Source of the DNA: a bacterium
GTDB lineage: Bacteria; Verrucomicrobiota; Verrucomicrobiae; JAJYAR01
Length of the DNA stretch: 7,338 bases
Assembly (NCBI GenBank): GCA_021779435.1
Contig: JAJYAR010000127.1
Location: forward strand, 1 to 7,338
Reading direction: 5' to 3'
Made by a program: the position numbers and the translations under genes. Below the pieces are notes generated by a model. The model saw only the letters and a program-made list of their open reading frames with translations, had not been told where the DNA came from and searched no databases. Below, in pieces: positions 1-5,917 of this stretch (the stretch's first letter is position 1; each line of letters opens with the position of its first letter).

Positions 1-1
1 G

Positions 2-589
2 AGCGATCCGCTTCTCGCGGCATTGGGCGACTTGCAGGCGCTTGCCCTGCAGGGAATCCGCGGGGTGACCTTCGCCGCCAGTTCCGCCGGGTCCATCGAG
101 ACCTGGCGCGGACACCTCGTGGAGCAGGCGGAGCGGCCGGAAGAACAGTGCATGATCGACATCGTGGCGATGCTGTTCGACCATGTCCGGTGCGCCGCGC
201 AGATTCCGCCGGCGATCCAGGACCTTCTCGCGCGGTTGCAGTTCCCGGTGCTCAAGGCGGCGTTGCTCGATTGTCGCTGGTTCGCGTCGAGCACCCACCC
301 CGCTCGCCGGTTCATCGACCGCATCGCGCAGGTGGCGGTTTGCGGCACTGCCGGCGCCGCCGAGGGCGAGTCGTTCCGTTTCGAGGCCGAACGGCACGTG
401 AACCGGATCGTTCGCGAGTTCGACCGCGACGTCGGGCTCTACGAGCAGGCGCTCGCGGAGTTCGATCGGTTTCTCGCCGAGTCGGGGCGCGCCTTCGAGC
501 GCCGGTCGATCACCGAGCACGCGGTCGCGCGCTTCGTCGCCGGCACCGTGCCGCGGGTTGCCCCGACGGCCGATCGGGCGCCGGCGTAG
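2..589 (+). CDS. DUF1631 family protein, 5' end outside window
   Basis: The frame is open from the left edge (first full codon at base 2) to TAG at 587-589, giving the last 195 residues. The recognisable core is a stretch around MIDIVAMLFDHV, then IPPAIQDLLARLQFPVLK and a THPARRF motif. It matches my memory of DUF1631, a long (about 700-800 residue) proteobacterial family of unknown function, sometimes mislabelled thymidine phosphorylase. A helical, acidic stretch (RIVREFDRDVGLYEQALAEF) follows, as in the family. The protein then ends about 40 residues later in an Ala/Pro-rich tail, whereas family members usually continue for roughly 200 more residues. Only 71 bases separate the stop from the next gene, so the missing part is not hidden nearby. 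It is convergent with DUF1841. Function unknown. A TTG at 23 is an internal codon, not the real start. Confidence 0.8.
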   Translation, partial: SDPLLAALGDLQALALQGIRGVTFAASSAGSIETWRGHLVEQAERPEEQCMIDIVAMLFDHVRCAAQIPPAIQDLLARLQFPVLKAALLDCRWFASSTHPARRFIDRIAQVAVCGTAGAAEGESFRFEAERHVNRIVREFDRDVGLYEQALAEFDRFLAESGRAFERRSITEHAVARFVAGTVPRVAPTADRAPA

Positions 590-613
590 GTCGTCCCGAT
601 CGCCCGGGCGCAG

Positions 614-628
614 GGCGGCCACGCCGCC
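614..628. terminator. Short GC hairpin between convergent genes
   Basis: A perfect 6-bp stem (GGCGGC / GCCGCC) with loop CAC lies in the 71-base gap between the convergent DUF1631 and DUF1841 genes. Its position suits a bidirectional transcription end, but no T run follows on either strand, so an intrinsic terminator is not shown. In DNA this rich in GC such a hairpin could also arise by chance. Confidence 0.3.
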
Positions 629-660
629 GCAGTCGTCGCCGTCCGTTCCCCAACCCCGGG

Positions 661-1101
661 TTAGGACGCCCGTCGCCGCAGGCACTCCAGCAAGGCGTCG
701 TTGATCGCCATCGGATCGGCGGGGAGCGTGCCGCGCTGCGTCCGCCACACCACTTCGCCGAGGCATTCCATCGCGGCATGCGCGCCGGCATGGGCGTCGC
801 CGGTGCGCCGGCGCAGTTGTTCCAGCAGGGCGCGGATCCCCGGCGGCTGATCGATCGATTCCTGTTCCCGCAGCGCCAGGTGCATCGCAAGATGCAGGAA
901 GGGATTTTCGCGCCCGGCCTCCACGGGAAAATCCATCTCCTGGGCACGCGCGGTGTCGGCAAGCAGCGCGTGGTACTCGGGATGGTCCTCGATGCAGGCG
1001 ATCGCCAGGCTCTCCAGGGGCGTCGCGACGCTTCCTTCGCAATGCTTGCGCCAGGCGTCGCAGAAAAATCGGCGGACTTCTTCGCGCGAGGGATTGAACA
1101 T
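661..1101 (-). CDS. DUF1841 family protein
   Basis: A 146-residue protein of unknown function, full length for DUF1841. Its N-terminus (MFNPSREEVRRFF) and the stretch NPFLHLAMHLALREQ followed by SIDQPPGIR (residues 66-90) are the family hallmarks. MECLGEVVW (111-119) is also conserved. The frame is open further upstream to 1329, but that extension runs through a palindromic repeat and the end of nth. The ATG at 1101 matches the family start and has AGAAGG six bases ahead of it, so I chose it. It lies downstream of nth in the same direction, 116 bases away, and may be read through from it or have its own promoter. No signal peptide or membrane segment is seen, so it should be cytoplasmic. Confidence 0.9.
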   Translation of the reverse strand: MFNPSREEVRRFFCDAWRKHCEGSVATPLESLAIACIEDHPEYHALLADTARAQEMDFPVEAGRENPFLHLAMHLALREQESIDQPPGIRALLEQLRRRTGDAHAGAHAAMECLGEVVWRTQRGTLPADPMAINDALLECLRRRAS

Positions 1102-1158
1102 GGCGGCCTTCTTTGCGGGAGGGATGGTAATGGGGCGGAGGAGCGGGCTCGGGCTTCC

Positions 1159-1184
1159 CCCTCTCCCGCGGCGGCGGGAGAGGG
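1159..1184. repeat. Dispersed palindromic (REP-like) element between nth and DUF1841
   Basis: A perfect 11-bp inverted repeat (CCCTCTCCCGC, loop GGCG, GCGGGAGAGGG). On the minus strand it is preceded by CCTCACCCCCG. This combination, which often translates as a spurious TPALSRR peptide, is familiar from many beta- and gammaproteobacterial genomes as an intergenic palindrome present in many copies. That is recall; the window holds only one copy. It sits in the 116-base gap between two leftward genes and could stabilise or end the upstream transcript. There is no T run after it. Confidence 0.7.
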
Positions 1185-1217
1185 CGGGGGTGAGGATCGC
1201 GATTTGGAGACGGCTCG

Positions 1218-1859
1218 TTACTTCGGCGCCGGCGTCTTCGGCTTGTACTCGCATTGCGCCGCGACGATGCAGCGCCAGCATTCGGGTTTGCGCGCCTTGC
1301 ACACATAGCGTCCGTGCAGGATCAGCCAATGGTGGGCGTGGTTTCGATATTCCGCCGGCACCACGCGCAGCAGTCCTTCCTCGACCGCCCGCACGGTCTT
1401 CCCCGGCGCAAGCCCGGTGCGGTTGGCGACGCGGAAGCAGTGCGTGTCGACGGCGATCGTCGGTTCCCCGAAGGCGACATTCAGGACCACGTTGGCGGTC
1501 TTGCGGCCCACGCCCGGCAGGGCCTCGAGGGCGGCGCGATCGCGGGGTACCTGCCCGCCGTGCTGTTCGAGGATCCGGCGGGAAAGGGCGACGACGTTGC
1601 GCGCCTTGGCGCGGTACAGCCCGATCGTGCGGATATGGGCCGCCAGCGCCTCCTCGCCCAGGGCGGCAATCGCCGCCGGCGTGTTGGCGTGTGGAAACAG
1701 CTTCTCCGTCGCGGCGTTCACCGACTTGTCGGTCGCCTGCGCCGAGAGCACGACCGCGACGAGCAGTTCGAAGGGTGTGGAATAGTGCAACTCGCTTTCG
1801 GGATGCGGGTTGGCGCGCGCGAAGGCGGCAAACATTTCCCGGATCTTGCGCGGCGTCAT
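1218..1859 (-). CDS. nth: Endonuclease III (DNA glycosylase/AP lyase)
   Basis: Bifunctional base-excision repair enzyme that removes oxidised pyrimidines and cuts the abasic site, acting on chromosomal DNA. The 213 residues compare with 211 in E. coli. The early [16 protein letters not shown] block is present. The helix-hairpin-helix [12 protein letters not shown] carries the Schiff-base lysine K120, and VDTH carries the catalytic aspartate D138, both at the E. coli numbers. The C-terminus has the 4Fe-4S ligands C187, C194, C197 and C203 in the exact C-x6-C-x2-C-x5-C spacing. The frame extends upstream to 2510 only as a shadow of the preceding gene. The ATG at 1859 aligns with family N-termini and overlaps the RnfB-like stop in ATGA, implying translational coupling. 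The rnfB-nth adjacency is also known from the E. coli rsx-nth cluster. Confidence 0.97.
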   Translation of the reverse strand: MTPRKIREMFAAFARANPHPESELHYSTPFELLVAVVLSAQATDKSVNAATEKLFPHANTPAAIAALGEEALAAHIRTIGLYRAKARNVVALSRRILEQHGGQVPRDRAALEALPGVGRKTANVVLNVAFGEPTIAVDTHCFRVANRTGLAPGKTVRAVEEGLLRVVPAEYRNHAHHWLILHGRYVCKARKPECWRCIVAAQCEYKPKTPAPK

Positions 1860-2404
1860 CGGGCGGCCCGACGCGCGCGCGCGCGTTCCATCGCCTGCTG
1901 CAGGATGTCGCGACCCTGCCGGATCTCCTCCGCGCCGATCGTCGCGCCGTCCTGCCCGCCGAGGTCCAGGTTGCCGGAGCCGGGTCGACGTTTCGCCGGC
2001 TCCCGGCGTTCCCGCGCGATGCGTTGCGCGCGCGCCCGGGTCCGGGCGTCCGCGTGCAGCGCGTCGCCCACCGTCCAGGCGCGGGGCGGCTGCGTGGGCA
2101 TCAGCGCAATGCAGTCCATCGGGCACGGCGGCAGGCACAGGCCGCAGCCGGTGCATTCGGCGGCCAGCACCGTATGCATGCGCCGCGCCGTCCCGACGAT
2201 CGCATCGACGGGGCAGGCGCGGATGCAGAGCATGCAGCCGATGCAGCGCGATTCGTCGATGCGGGCAAGCCCGAGAAAGCGATGCGAATGCCAGTCGGGC
2301 ACGGCGTGGACCTTCTTGCTTCCGCCGGCGGTCGGAGCCGATGCCGATGCCGCCGGGGGGGCGAGGCTGCGCGGGGCGTGGTCGCCCGCTTCCGGTGCGC
2401 TCAA
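1856..2404 (-). CDS. rnfB: Shortened RnfB/RsxB-like 2x[4Fe-4S] ferredoxin
   Basis: Probable electron-transfer protein of 182 residues. Two complete 4Fe-4S motifs of the C-x2-C-x2-C-x3-CP type lie at residues 54-65 ([12 protein letters not shown]) and 84-95 ([12 protein letters not shown]). The sequence between and after them (VDAIVG, MHTV, then MDCIALM) is that of RnfB. The usual RnfB N-terminus, a membrane anchor and/or a cluster domain with a TQCxxCGYxGC motif, is missing. Instead there are about 45 Ala/Pro-rich residues without cysteine. The C-terminal 80 residues are basic and probably helical. The only usable start in this frame is TTG at 2404, which overlaps the previous gene's TGA as TTGA and has AGGGA about eight bases ahead. 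No other rnf genes are in the window, so this is an orphan; its partner is unknown. A ferredoxin serving nth or biosynthesis is possible but unproven. Confidence 0.85.
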   Translation of the reverse strand: MSAPEAGDHAPRSLAPPAASASAPTAGGSKKVHAVPDWHSHRFLGLARIDESRCIGCMLCIRACPVDAIVGTARRMHTVLAAECTGCGLCLPPCPMDCIALMPTQPPRAWTVGDALHADARTRARAQRIARERREPAKRRPGSGNLDLGGQDGATIGAEEIRQGRDILQQAMERARARRAAR

Positions 2405-3375
2405 GGCATTTTCCCTGCCCGATCGATTTCCCGGGCGGTCTGCTCGTACAGGTCGTGGTGCGAACCGCCGAGCGCCAGCGCCCGCGCGATCGCCGCGCGC
2501 GCGCCGGCAAGCCGGTGTTGCGCCAGCAGCGATGCCGCCAGATTGTTCCAGGCGTCCGCTTCGGCCGGCTGCAGCGCGACCGCCCGCCGGAATGCCGTGA
2601 CCGCGTCCGCCGGGTCGTCCATTTCGAAGGCGCTGTTTCCGAGGCCCATCCAGGCGGCGTAACTCCGCGGCGCCAGCCGGGTGAGGGCAGCGTAGGCGTG
2701 GTGCGACGCCCGTACGTCGACGCGCTCGAGCGCGGCCGTCGCGTCGAGGAGCGCGTCGAGGGACGGCGTGACCGGGAGCCGGCGCGGGTCCGTGGCGACC
2801 ATCGCCCAGTCGCCGCTGCGGTCCCAGGTGTGCTCGAAGACGGTCATGGGCATGGCTTCGTGCGGCTCCGGACCGGATCGCAGCCAGATGATGCCGGCCG
2901 GAACGTCATATCCGACGACCACCGAGTAATGCCAGACGGGGTAGATCGCCAGTCCGAGGTTCTGCAGCACGATCACCGGATTGCCCGCATCGACTTCCCG
3001 CAGGACGGCATCGAGGCGCGGCGGCAGCTGCACCGCAAGCCGGCCGTTCCGCCGCGCCGCGGCGAGCATTTCCGGCGCAAAGGAGCCGTGGCGCCCCGGC
3101 GTGAACACCGACGCGCGCACCGAATCCGGGGTGATCCGGGAGCCGGACGCGCCCAGGACCATCGCCAGCGTCGCCGGCCCGCATTGATCCTTTTCCTGGG
3201 CGAAGTACGGGACGCGGTTGCCCAGATCGCGTGCGGGAGCGATCCCGAGCGTGTCGTGGGTCCCGCGCATCGACGCCCGAACGGCGTCGGTCTGCGGCGT
3301 GGCGCAGGCGGCGACGAGCAGCGCCGACGCCGTCAGCGCAAGCGCGCGAACGAGCCGGGCGGCATTCGCCGCCAA
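2401..3375 (-). CDS. PA2778-family C39-like peptidase lipoprotein with TPRs
   Basis: From TTG at 3375 this gives 324 residues. A basic start and a hydrophobic stretch lead to LLVAAC, a lipobox with C24, so it is probably an outer-membrane or periplasmic lipoprotein. Residues 55-130 hold a C39-like papain-fold domain with Q60 and C65 in [16 protein letters not shown], then H149 in [13 protein letters not shown]. Where C39 proteases usually have Asp/Asn, the text reads LRSG, as I recall for PA2778 relatives, so activity is uncertain. Two TPR-like helix pairs follow at about 239-304. The family occurs beside PA2779, as here. The start is ambiguous: an upstream TTG at 3447 gives 348 residues but overlaps PA2779 by 44 bases and puts a long polar stretch before the signal peptide. 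Neither start has a strong ribosome site. Substrate unknown. Confidence 0.87.
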   Translation of the reverse strand: MAANAARLVRALALTASALLVAACATPQTDAVRASMRGTHDTLGIAPARDLGNRVPYFAQEKDQCGPATLAMVLGASGSRITPDSVRASVFTPGRHGSFAPEMLAAARRNGRLAVQLPPRLDAVLREVDAGNPVIVLQNLGLAIYPVWHYSVVVGYDVPAGIIWLRSGPEPHEAMPMTVFEHTWDRSGDWAMVATDPRRLPVTPSLDALLDATAALERVDVRASHHAYAALTRLAPRSYAAWMGLGNSAFEMDDPADAVTAFRRAVALQPAEADAWNNLAASLLAQHRLAGARAAIARALALGGSHHDLYEQTAREIDRAGKMP

Positions 3376-3403
3376 CGGCCGGTCCGGGTGCGCCGCTCCC
3401 CGG

Positions 3404-3787
3404 TCAGTGAATCGGCCGGGTGAACGGAAATACCTTGGTGAGTCCAAGGATGTCGGTGATCAACAGGATCACGAACACGGCGAACAGGATCCCCAGCACG
3501 TCGCCGCCCGCCGGAAGCCGGTCGATGCGCTGGGCGAAGTCCTGCGCTTCCTGATCGGTGAGTGCGTTGACGCGCGCCTGGACCTGCGCCGGATCGACGC
3601 CGTTGGCGAGCAGGACCTTGCGCACGTCCTGGCGTGCCAGCCAGGACCGGATGTGCTGGCGCGCCGAACCGTCGGCGTGCAGCACCTGCTCGGTGCCGAC
3701 CAGCGCGGCCTGCGCCGGCAGCGGGACGCTCGCGCCCAGGAGGCTCAGGGAAGCCATCGCGGCGACGGCCTTTTTGGAAAAACGCAT
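3404..3787 (-). CDS. PA2779-family small membrane protein
   Basis: A 127-residue protein with a signal peptide (residues 1-27, ending AQA before ALVGTEQV), then a helical periplasmic part with DVRKVLLANGVDPAQVQARV and ALTDQE. A hydrophobic segment at about 96-112 follows a GGD motif, and the tail ITDILGLTKVFPFTR is strongly characteristic of the PA2779 family. Function is unknown; it likely sits in the inner membrane with most of its length in the periplasm. The ATG at 3787 has an excellent ribosome site (GGAGGAGG, about five bases upstream) and fits the signal peptide, so I reject the longer open frame to 4072. It lies 28 bases before the chosen start of the PA2778-like gene; the two families occur together and probably work together. 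Confidence 0.9.
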   Translation of the reverse strand: MRFSKKAVAAMASLSLLGASVPLPAQAALVGTEQVLHADGSARQHIRSWLARQDVRKVLLANGVDPAQVQARVNALTDQEAQDFAQRIDRLPAGGDVLGILFAVFVILLITDILGLTKVFPFTRPIH

Positions 3788-3801
3788 CGTTTCCTCCTCC
3801 G

Positions 3802-3832
3802 AAAAAGGATTCCGGCCGGCTCGCGCCGACCG
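3802..3832 (-). terminator. Hairpin plus T5, candidate terminator after fdxA
   Basis: On the minus strand CGGTCGGC, loop GCGA, GCCGGCCG forms an 8-bp stem (one T-G pair) at 3832-3813. It is followed by GAATCC and then TTTTT at 3806-3802. This looks like a rho-independent terminator for fdxA, though the T run starts six bases after the stem unless GGA/TCC also pairs across a small internal loop. It lies immediately upstream of the PA2779 ribosome site, so it may only attenuate rather than end transcription. Confidence 0.45.
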
Positions 3833-3839
3833 TTCCGGA

Positions 3840-3861
3840 GCCTTGGGATCGCTCCCGAGGC
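3840..3861 (-). other. RNA hairpin with GCGA loop right after fdxA stop
   Basis: Minus-strand GCCTCGGGA, loop GCGA, TCCCAAGGC pairs over nine positions with one C-A mismatch, starting three bases after the fdxA stop. It precedes the terminator-like hairpin and has the same GNRA-type tetraloop. A role in 3'-end stability or in termination is inferred. Confidence 0.4.
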
Positions 3862-3864
3862 GCC

Positions 3865-4188
3865 TTACCGTTTCAGGTACTGCAACTTTTCCTTCACGTC
3901 CTTCCATTCGTCCGCATCCGGCGCGTGCGCTTTCATGCGGGTGATGGATGGCCACTTCTTCGCCAGTTCCGCGTTCATCGCCACGAATTGCTGCTGGTCC
4001 GCCGGCACGTCCTCCTCGGCATAGATCGCGTTGACGGGGCATTCCGGAATGCAGACCGCGCAGTCGATGCACTCATCGGGATCGATGGCCAGAAAGTTCG
4101 GACCCTCGCGGAAGCAATCGACAGGGCAGACGTCGACGCAATCGGTGTACTTGCAACGGATGCACGATTCGGTAACTACGTGAGTCAT
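3865..4188 (-). CDS. fdxA: 7Fe ferredoxin FdxA ([3Fe-4S][4Fe-4S])
   Basis: Soluble low-potential electron carrier of 107 residues, closely resembling Azotobacter ferredoxin I over its whole length. By that comparison C9, C17 and C50 bind the 3Fe-4S cluster and C21, C40, C43 and C46 bind the 4Fe-4S cluster; C12 and C25 are the extra family cysteines. [18 protein letters not shown] and [12 protein letters not shown] are the two cluster regions. The ATG at 4188 is preceded by AGGT at seven bases, a moderate ribosome site. It lies 81 bases after the DUF3106 gene and probably has its own promoter in that gap. The redox partners are not shown here; the RnfB-like ferredoxin four genes' length downstream is a candidate associate only by position. 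Confidence 0.96.
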   Translation of the reverse strand: MTHVVTESCIRCKYTDCVDVCPVDCFREGPNFLAIDPDECIDCAVCIPECPVNAIYAEEDVPADQQQFVAMNAELAKKWPSITRMKAHAPDADEWKDVKEKLQYLKR

Positions 4189-4209
4189 CTGGCGACCTGA
4201 TCGGGAATG

Positions 4210-4232
4210 GGCCGGAAAACACGGCCGGAAAA
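4210..4232 (-). repeat. Tandem 10-bp direct repeat in the fdxA leader
   Basis: On the minus strand TTTTCCGGCC occurs twice (4232-4223 and 4219-4210) separated by GTG, a 13-base period. The inner part can also form a 5-bp hairpin, GGCCG / CGGCC (4226-4210). It lies 22 bases upstream of the fdxA ATG. It could be an operator or a leader structure; no known regulator is recognised. Confidence 0.45.
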
Positions 4233-4239
4233 AGGCAAA

Positions 4240-4245
4240 AGTGTA
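4240..4245 (-). promoter_or_regulatory. Possible -10 element for fdxA
   Basis: TACACT on the minus strand, within the 81-base gap before fdxA, resembles a -10 box. I see no acceptable -35 at 16-18 bases upstream, so the assignment is weak. If used, transcription would start just upstream of the direct repeat, placing the repeat in the 5' leader. Confidence 0.2.
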
Positions 4246-4269
4246 CCGGATTTGCCGTAAGGCCCCCAG

Positions 4270-4812
4270 TCACCACGTCCCGTGCGTGGCATCGACTTCA
4301 TCGGGCGCCGGCTTGAAACCGGGGTGCCGGGCCGTGCCGGGTCGCGGCGGCGGCATCTTCCGCCGCTTGCGCGACCACTCCGCCAACTGGCGCTTGCGCG
4401 CATCGGAGAGGTGCTGGAAGCTGCGGGTGAGCGCCCGGCGGCGTTCGGCGGACAGCGAATAGGCGCGTTCGAGATTTTTGCGCGCGGTGATCCGCTGCTC
4501 CCGCGTGAGTCCGACCAGTTGCGGCATGCGCGCGTGCATGCGCGCCTTGCCTGCCGGCGACAGCTTCTGGTAGCGCGCGGCGATCCGCAGCCACTTCCGC
4601 TTGTGGTTGGCGTCGAGCCGGTTCCATATGGATGCCAGCGGCGAGAGGGCCTCGCGCTGCGCCGGCGTCAGGGCGGACCAGGTCGGCCCCGCGAGCGCCG
4701 AGACCCGGATCATTTCGGGAGGGGCGTCCGCCCGTGCGGCGGGCGCCGAGGCGCCGGCGGCCAGCAGGGAAAGCAGAAGCGCGGTGGCCAACCGCCGGCC
4801 CGCGCGCTTCAT
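4270..4812 (-). CDS. DUF3106 family secreted protein
   Basis: A 180-residue protein with a signal peptide (MKRAGRR, then a leucine/alanine stretch, cleavage probably after ARA at 28). The mature part is helical and full of Arg/Trp, with a repeating pattern: WSALTPAQREALSPL, WNRLDANHKRKWL, RYQKLSPAGKARM, GLTREQRITARKNL (about 45-114). This pattern typifies DUF3106, a periplasmic family of unknown role. There are no cysteines. The ATG at 4812 overlaps the DUF3619 stop as ATGA, so translation is probably coupled to that gene. As third gene after a sigma factor it may sense or buffer envelope conditions, loosely like CpxP-type proteins, but that is only an analogy. In relatives an RDD-family gene often follows, as I recall; here fdxA follows instead. 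Confidence 0.88.
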   Translation of the reverse strand: MKRAGRRLATALLLSLLAAGASAPAARADAPPEMIRVSALAGPTWSALTPAQREALSPLASIWNRLDANHKRKWLRIAARYQKLSPAGKARMHARMPQLVGLTREQRITARKNLERAYSLSAERRRALTRSFQHLSDARKRQLAEWSRKRRKMPPPRPGTARHPGFKPAPDEVDATHGTW

Positions 4813-5330
4813 GGACCTGCCGGCGGGTTCGGAGGGGCGGCCGGCGCGGCGTTTGCGGTCGGGGTGGCGGTCGGGGTCGCCGGAACCTGCGGCGCGATTT
4901 CCGGGATCGGCGTCTGCCGGTTGCGCCGCAGGTATTCGCCGAACCCCTGGTGGGCGAGCGTTGCGATCGGGGTGTCGTCGAGGAGCAGCGACAGGTCGAT
5001 GTCCGCCGTGCGGGCGATCATGCGCTCGTTCTGCCATTGCTGGATCCCCAGGATGCCCAGCGCCAGCGCCACGATGGGAAGGATCCATCCCGCGTGCCAG
5101 GCCCAGGTGGAGGCGCGGGATTCGGGGCCCCCGGTTGCGCCCGCCGTACCGTCTCCTTGCAGGGCCGGCACCCAGACCCATGTCGACTCCGGGGCCGTCT
5201 GCCTGGGGGAGATCCGGTCGAGCGCCGCCCGCCGGGCTTTCTGCAGGCGCATCCGCACCGGATAGTCGAGCGCGTCCGCGCCCTCGTCGAGGGCCTGACG
5301 GATGCGATAGGCGAATTCGGCTTCGTTCAT
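4809..5330 (-). CDS. DUF3619 membrane protein, possible sigma-factor partner
   Basis: A 173-residue bitopic protein. The N-terminal 40 residues (MNEAEFAYRIRQALDEGADAL, then RLQKARRAAL) form a helical cytoplasmic part. A single membrane segment runs from about 80 to 98 (GWILPIVALALGILGI). The periplasmic side starts with DIDLSLLLDDTPIATL and GFGEYL, the DUF3619 signature, and ends in a Pro/Ala/Thr-rich tail from about 140. Position, topology and ATGA overlap with the sigma gene suggest an anti-sigma role, but there are no cysteines and no HxxxCxxC zinc motif, so it is not of the common zinc-binding type. The ATG at 5330 was chosen over the open frame to 5414 because it aligns with the family start and the overlap. 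Its own stop overlaps the DUF3106 start. Confidence 0.87.
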   Translation of the reverse strand: MNEAEFAYRIRQALDEGADALDYPVRMRLQKARRAALDRISPRQTAPESTWVWVPALQGDGTAGATGGPESRASTWAWHAGWILPIVALALGILGIQQWQNERMIARTADIDLSLLLDDTPIATLAHQGFGEYLRRNRQTPIPEIAPQVPATPTATPTANAAPAAPPNPPAGP

Positions 5331-5887
5331 AGCGTGATTCCCCGTGCCCGTAAGGATTTTGCCAGCGCCTGGGTCGCGCGGGAACAATGTGTCTTGACGC
5401 TGCCCTCGGAACACTTCATCGCCGCCGCGGTCTCCGCGACATCGAGGTCTTCCCAGTAACGCAGCACGAATGCTTCCCGTTGACGGGGCGGCAAGCGGGC
5501 AAGCTCCTCCTCGACGATGCGCACGATCTGCTCGCGCTCCAGGGTGTCCGCCGCGCTTTCCGTCGTCCGTCCGTCCTCGCCCGGCTCGAGCGTCTCCAGC
5601 GGATCGGCATCGTTCTCGGTCGAGGACAGCGCCGAGAACAGCGTCACCCAGGTCGAGCGGACCTTCTGGCGGCGGAAGAAATCATGGATGGCGTTCTGGA
5701 CGATCCGGGCGAAGATCGGCGCCAGTTCCGGGACGGGACGGTCTGCATAGTTCTCCGCCAGCTTGAACATGGCGTCCTGGACGATATCCAGGGCATGGTC
5801 GGCATCGCGCACGGCAAACATCGCCTGTTTGAATGCCCGACGCTCGGCACCGGCCAGGAAGTCCGAGAGTTCGACGCGGGTTGCCAT
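5327..5887 (-). CDS. ECF-like RNA polymerase sigma factor
   Basis: A 186-residue sigma-70-family factor that would direct RNA polymerase to a specific promoter set. Region 2 spans about 15-76, with HALDIVQDAMFKLAENY and RIVQNAIHDFFRRQKVR. Region 4 spans about 120-180, with LPPRQREAFVLRYWEDLDV and the helix-turn-helix VAETAAAMKCSEGSVKTHC. It matches the betaproteobacterial sigma factor typically paired with DUF3619 and DUF3106. The linker (about 85-118) is acidic. The ATG at 5887 fits the family N-terminus; the longer open frame to 5998 runs across the ilv promoter. No clear Shine-Dalgarno sequence precedes this ATG, which suggests weak or leaderless translation. It is divergent from the acetolactate synthase gene. 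Its target genes are unknown; autoregulation is plausible but not visible. Confidence 0.93.
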   Translation of the reverse strand: MATRVELSDFLAGAERRAFKQAMFAVRDADHALDIVQDAMFKLAENYADRPVPELAPIFARIVQNAIHDFFRRQKVRSTWVTLFSALSSTENDADPLETLEPGEDGRTTESAADTLEREQIVRIVEEELARLPPRQREAFVLRYWEDLDVAETAAAMKCSEGSVKTHCSRATQALAKSLRARGITL

Positions 5888-5917
5888 GCAGGGAAGCGGA
5901 AACGAGGACTCCGGTGT

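Noticed and set aside
148..1308. Long rightward open frame of 386 codons across DUF1631, the gap and DUF1841
   Set aside because: Arg/Pro/Gly-rich translation typical of a shadow frame in GC-rich DNA; it runs antisense to DUF1841 and nth, whose family matches are strong.
1870..1885. Run of alternating GC (possible Z-DNA or simple repeat)
   Set aside because: It encodes the Arg/Ala tail of the RnfB-like protein and is explained by GC-rich codon use.
1860..2510. N-terminal extension of nth into the RnfB-like gene
   Set aside because: The ATG at 1859 matches known Nth starts and overlaps the preceding stop; the extension is an Arg/Pro-rich shadow of the ferredoxin gene.
1810..3423. Rightward open frames of up to 569 codons opposite the PA2778, rnfB and nth genes
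   Set aside because: Low-complexity Arg-rich translations with no motifs, opposite three well-supported genes.
3788..4072. N-terminal extension of the PA2779 gene into fdxA
   Set aside because: Would bury the signal peptide and the strong GGAGGAGG ribosome site; antisense-free but in the wrong frame of fdxA.
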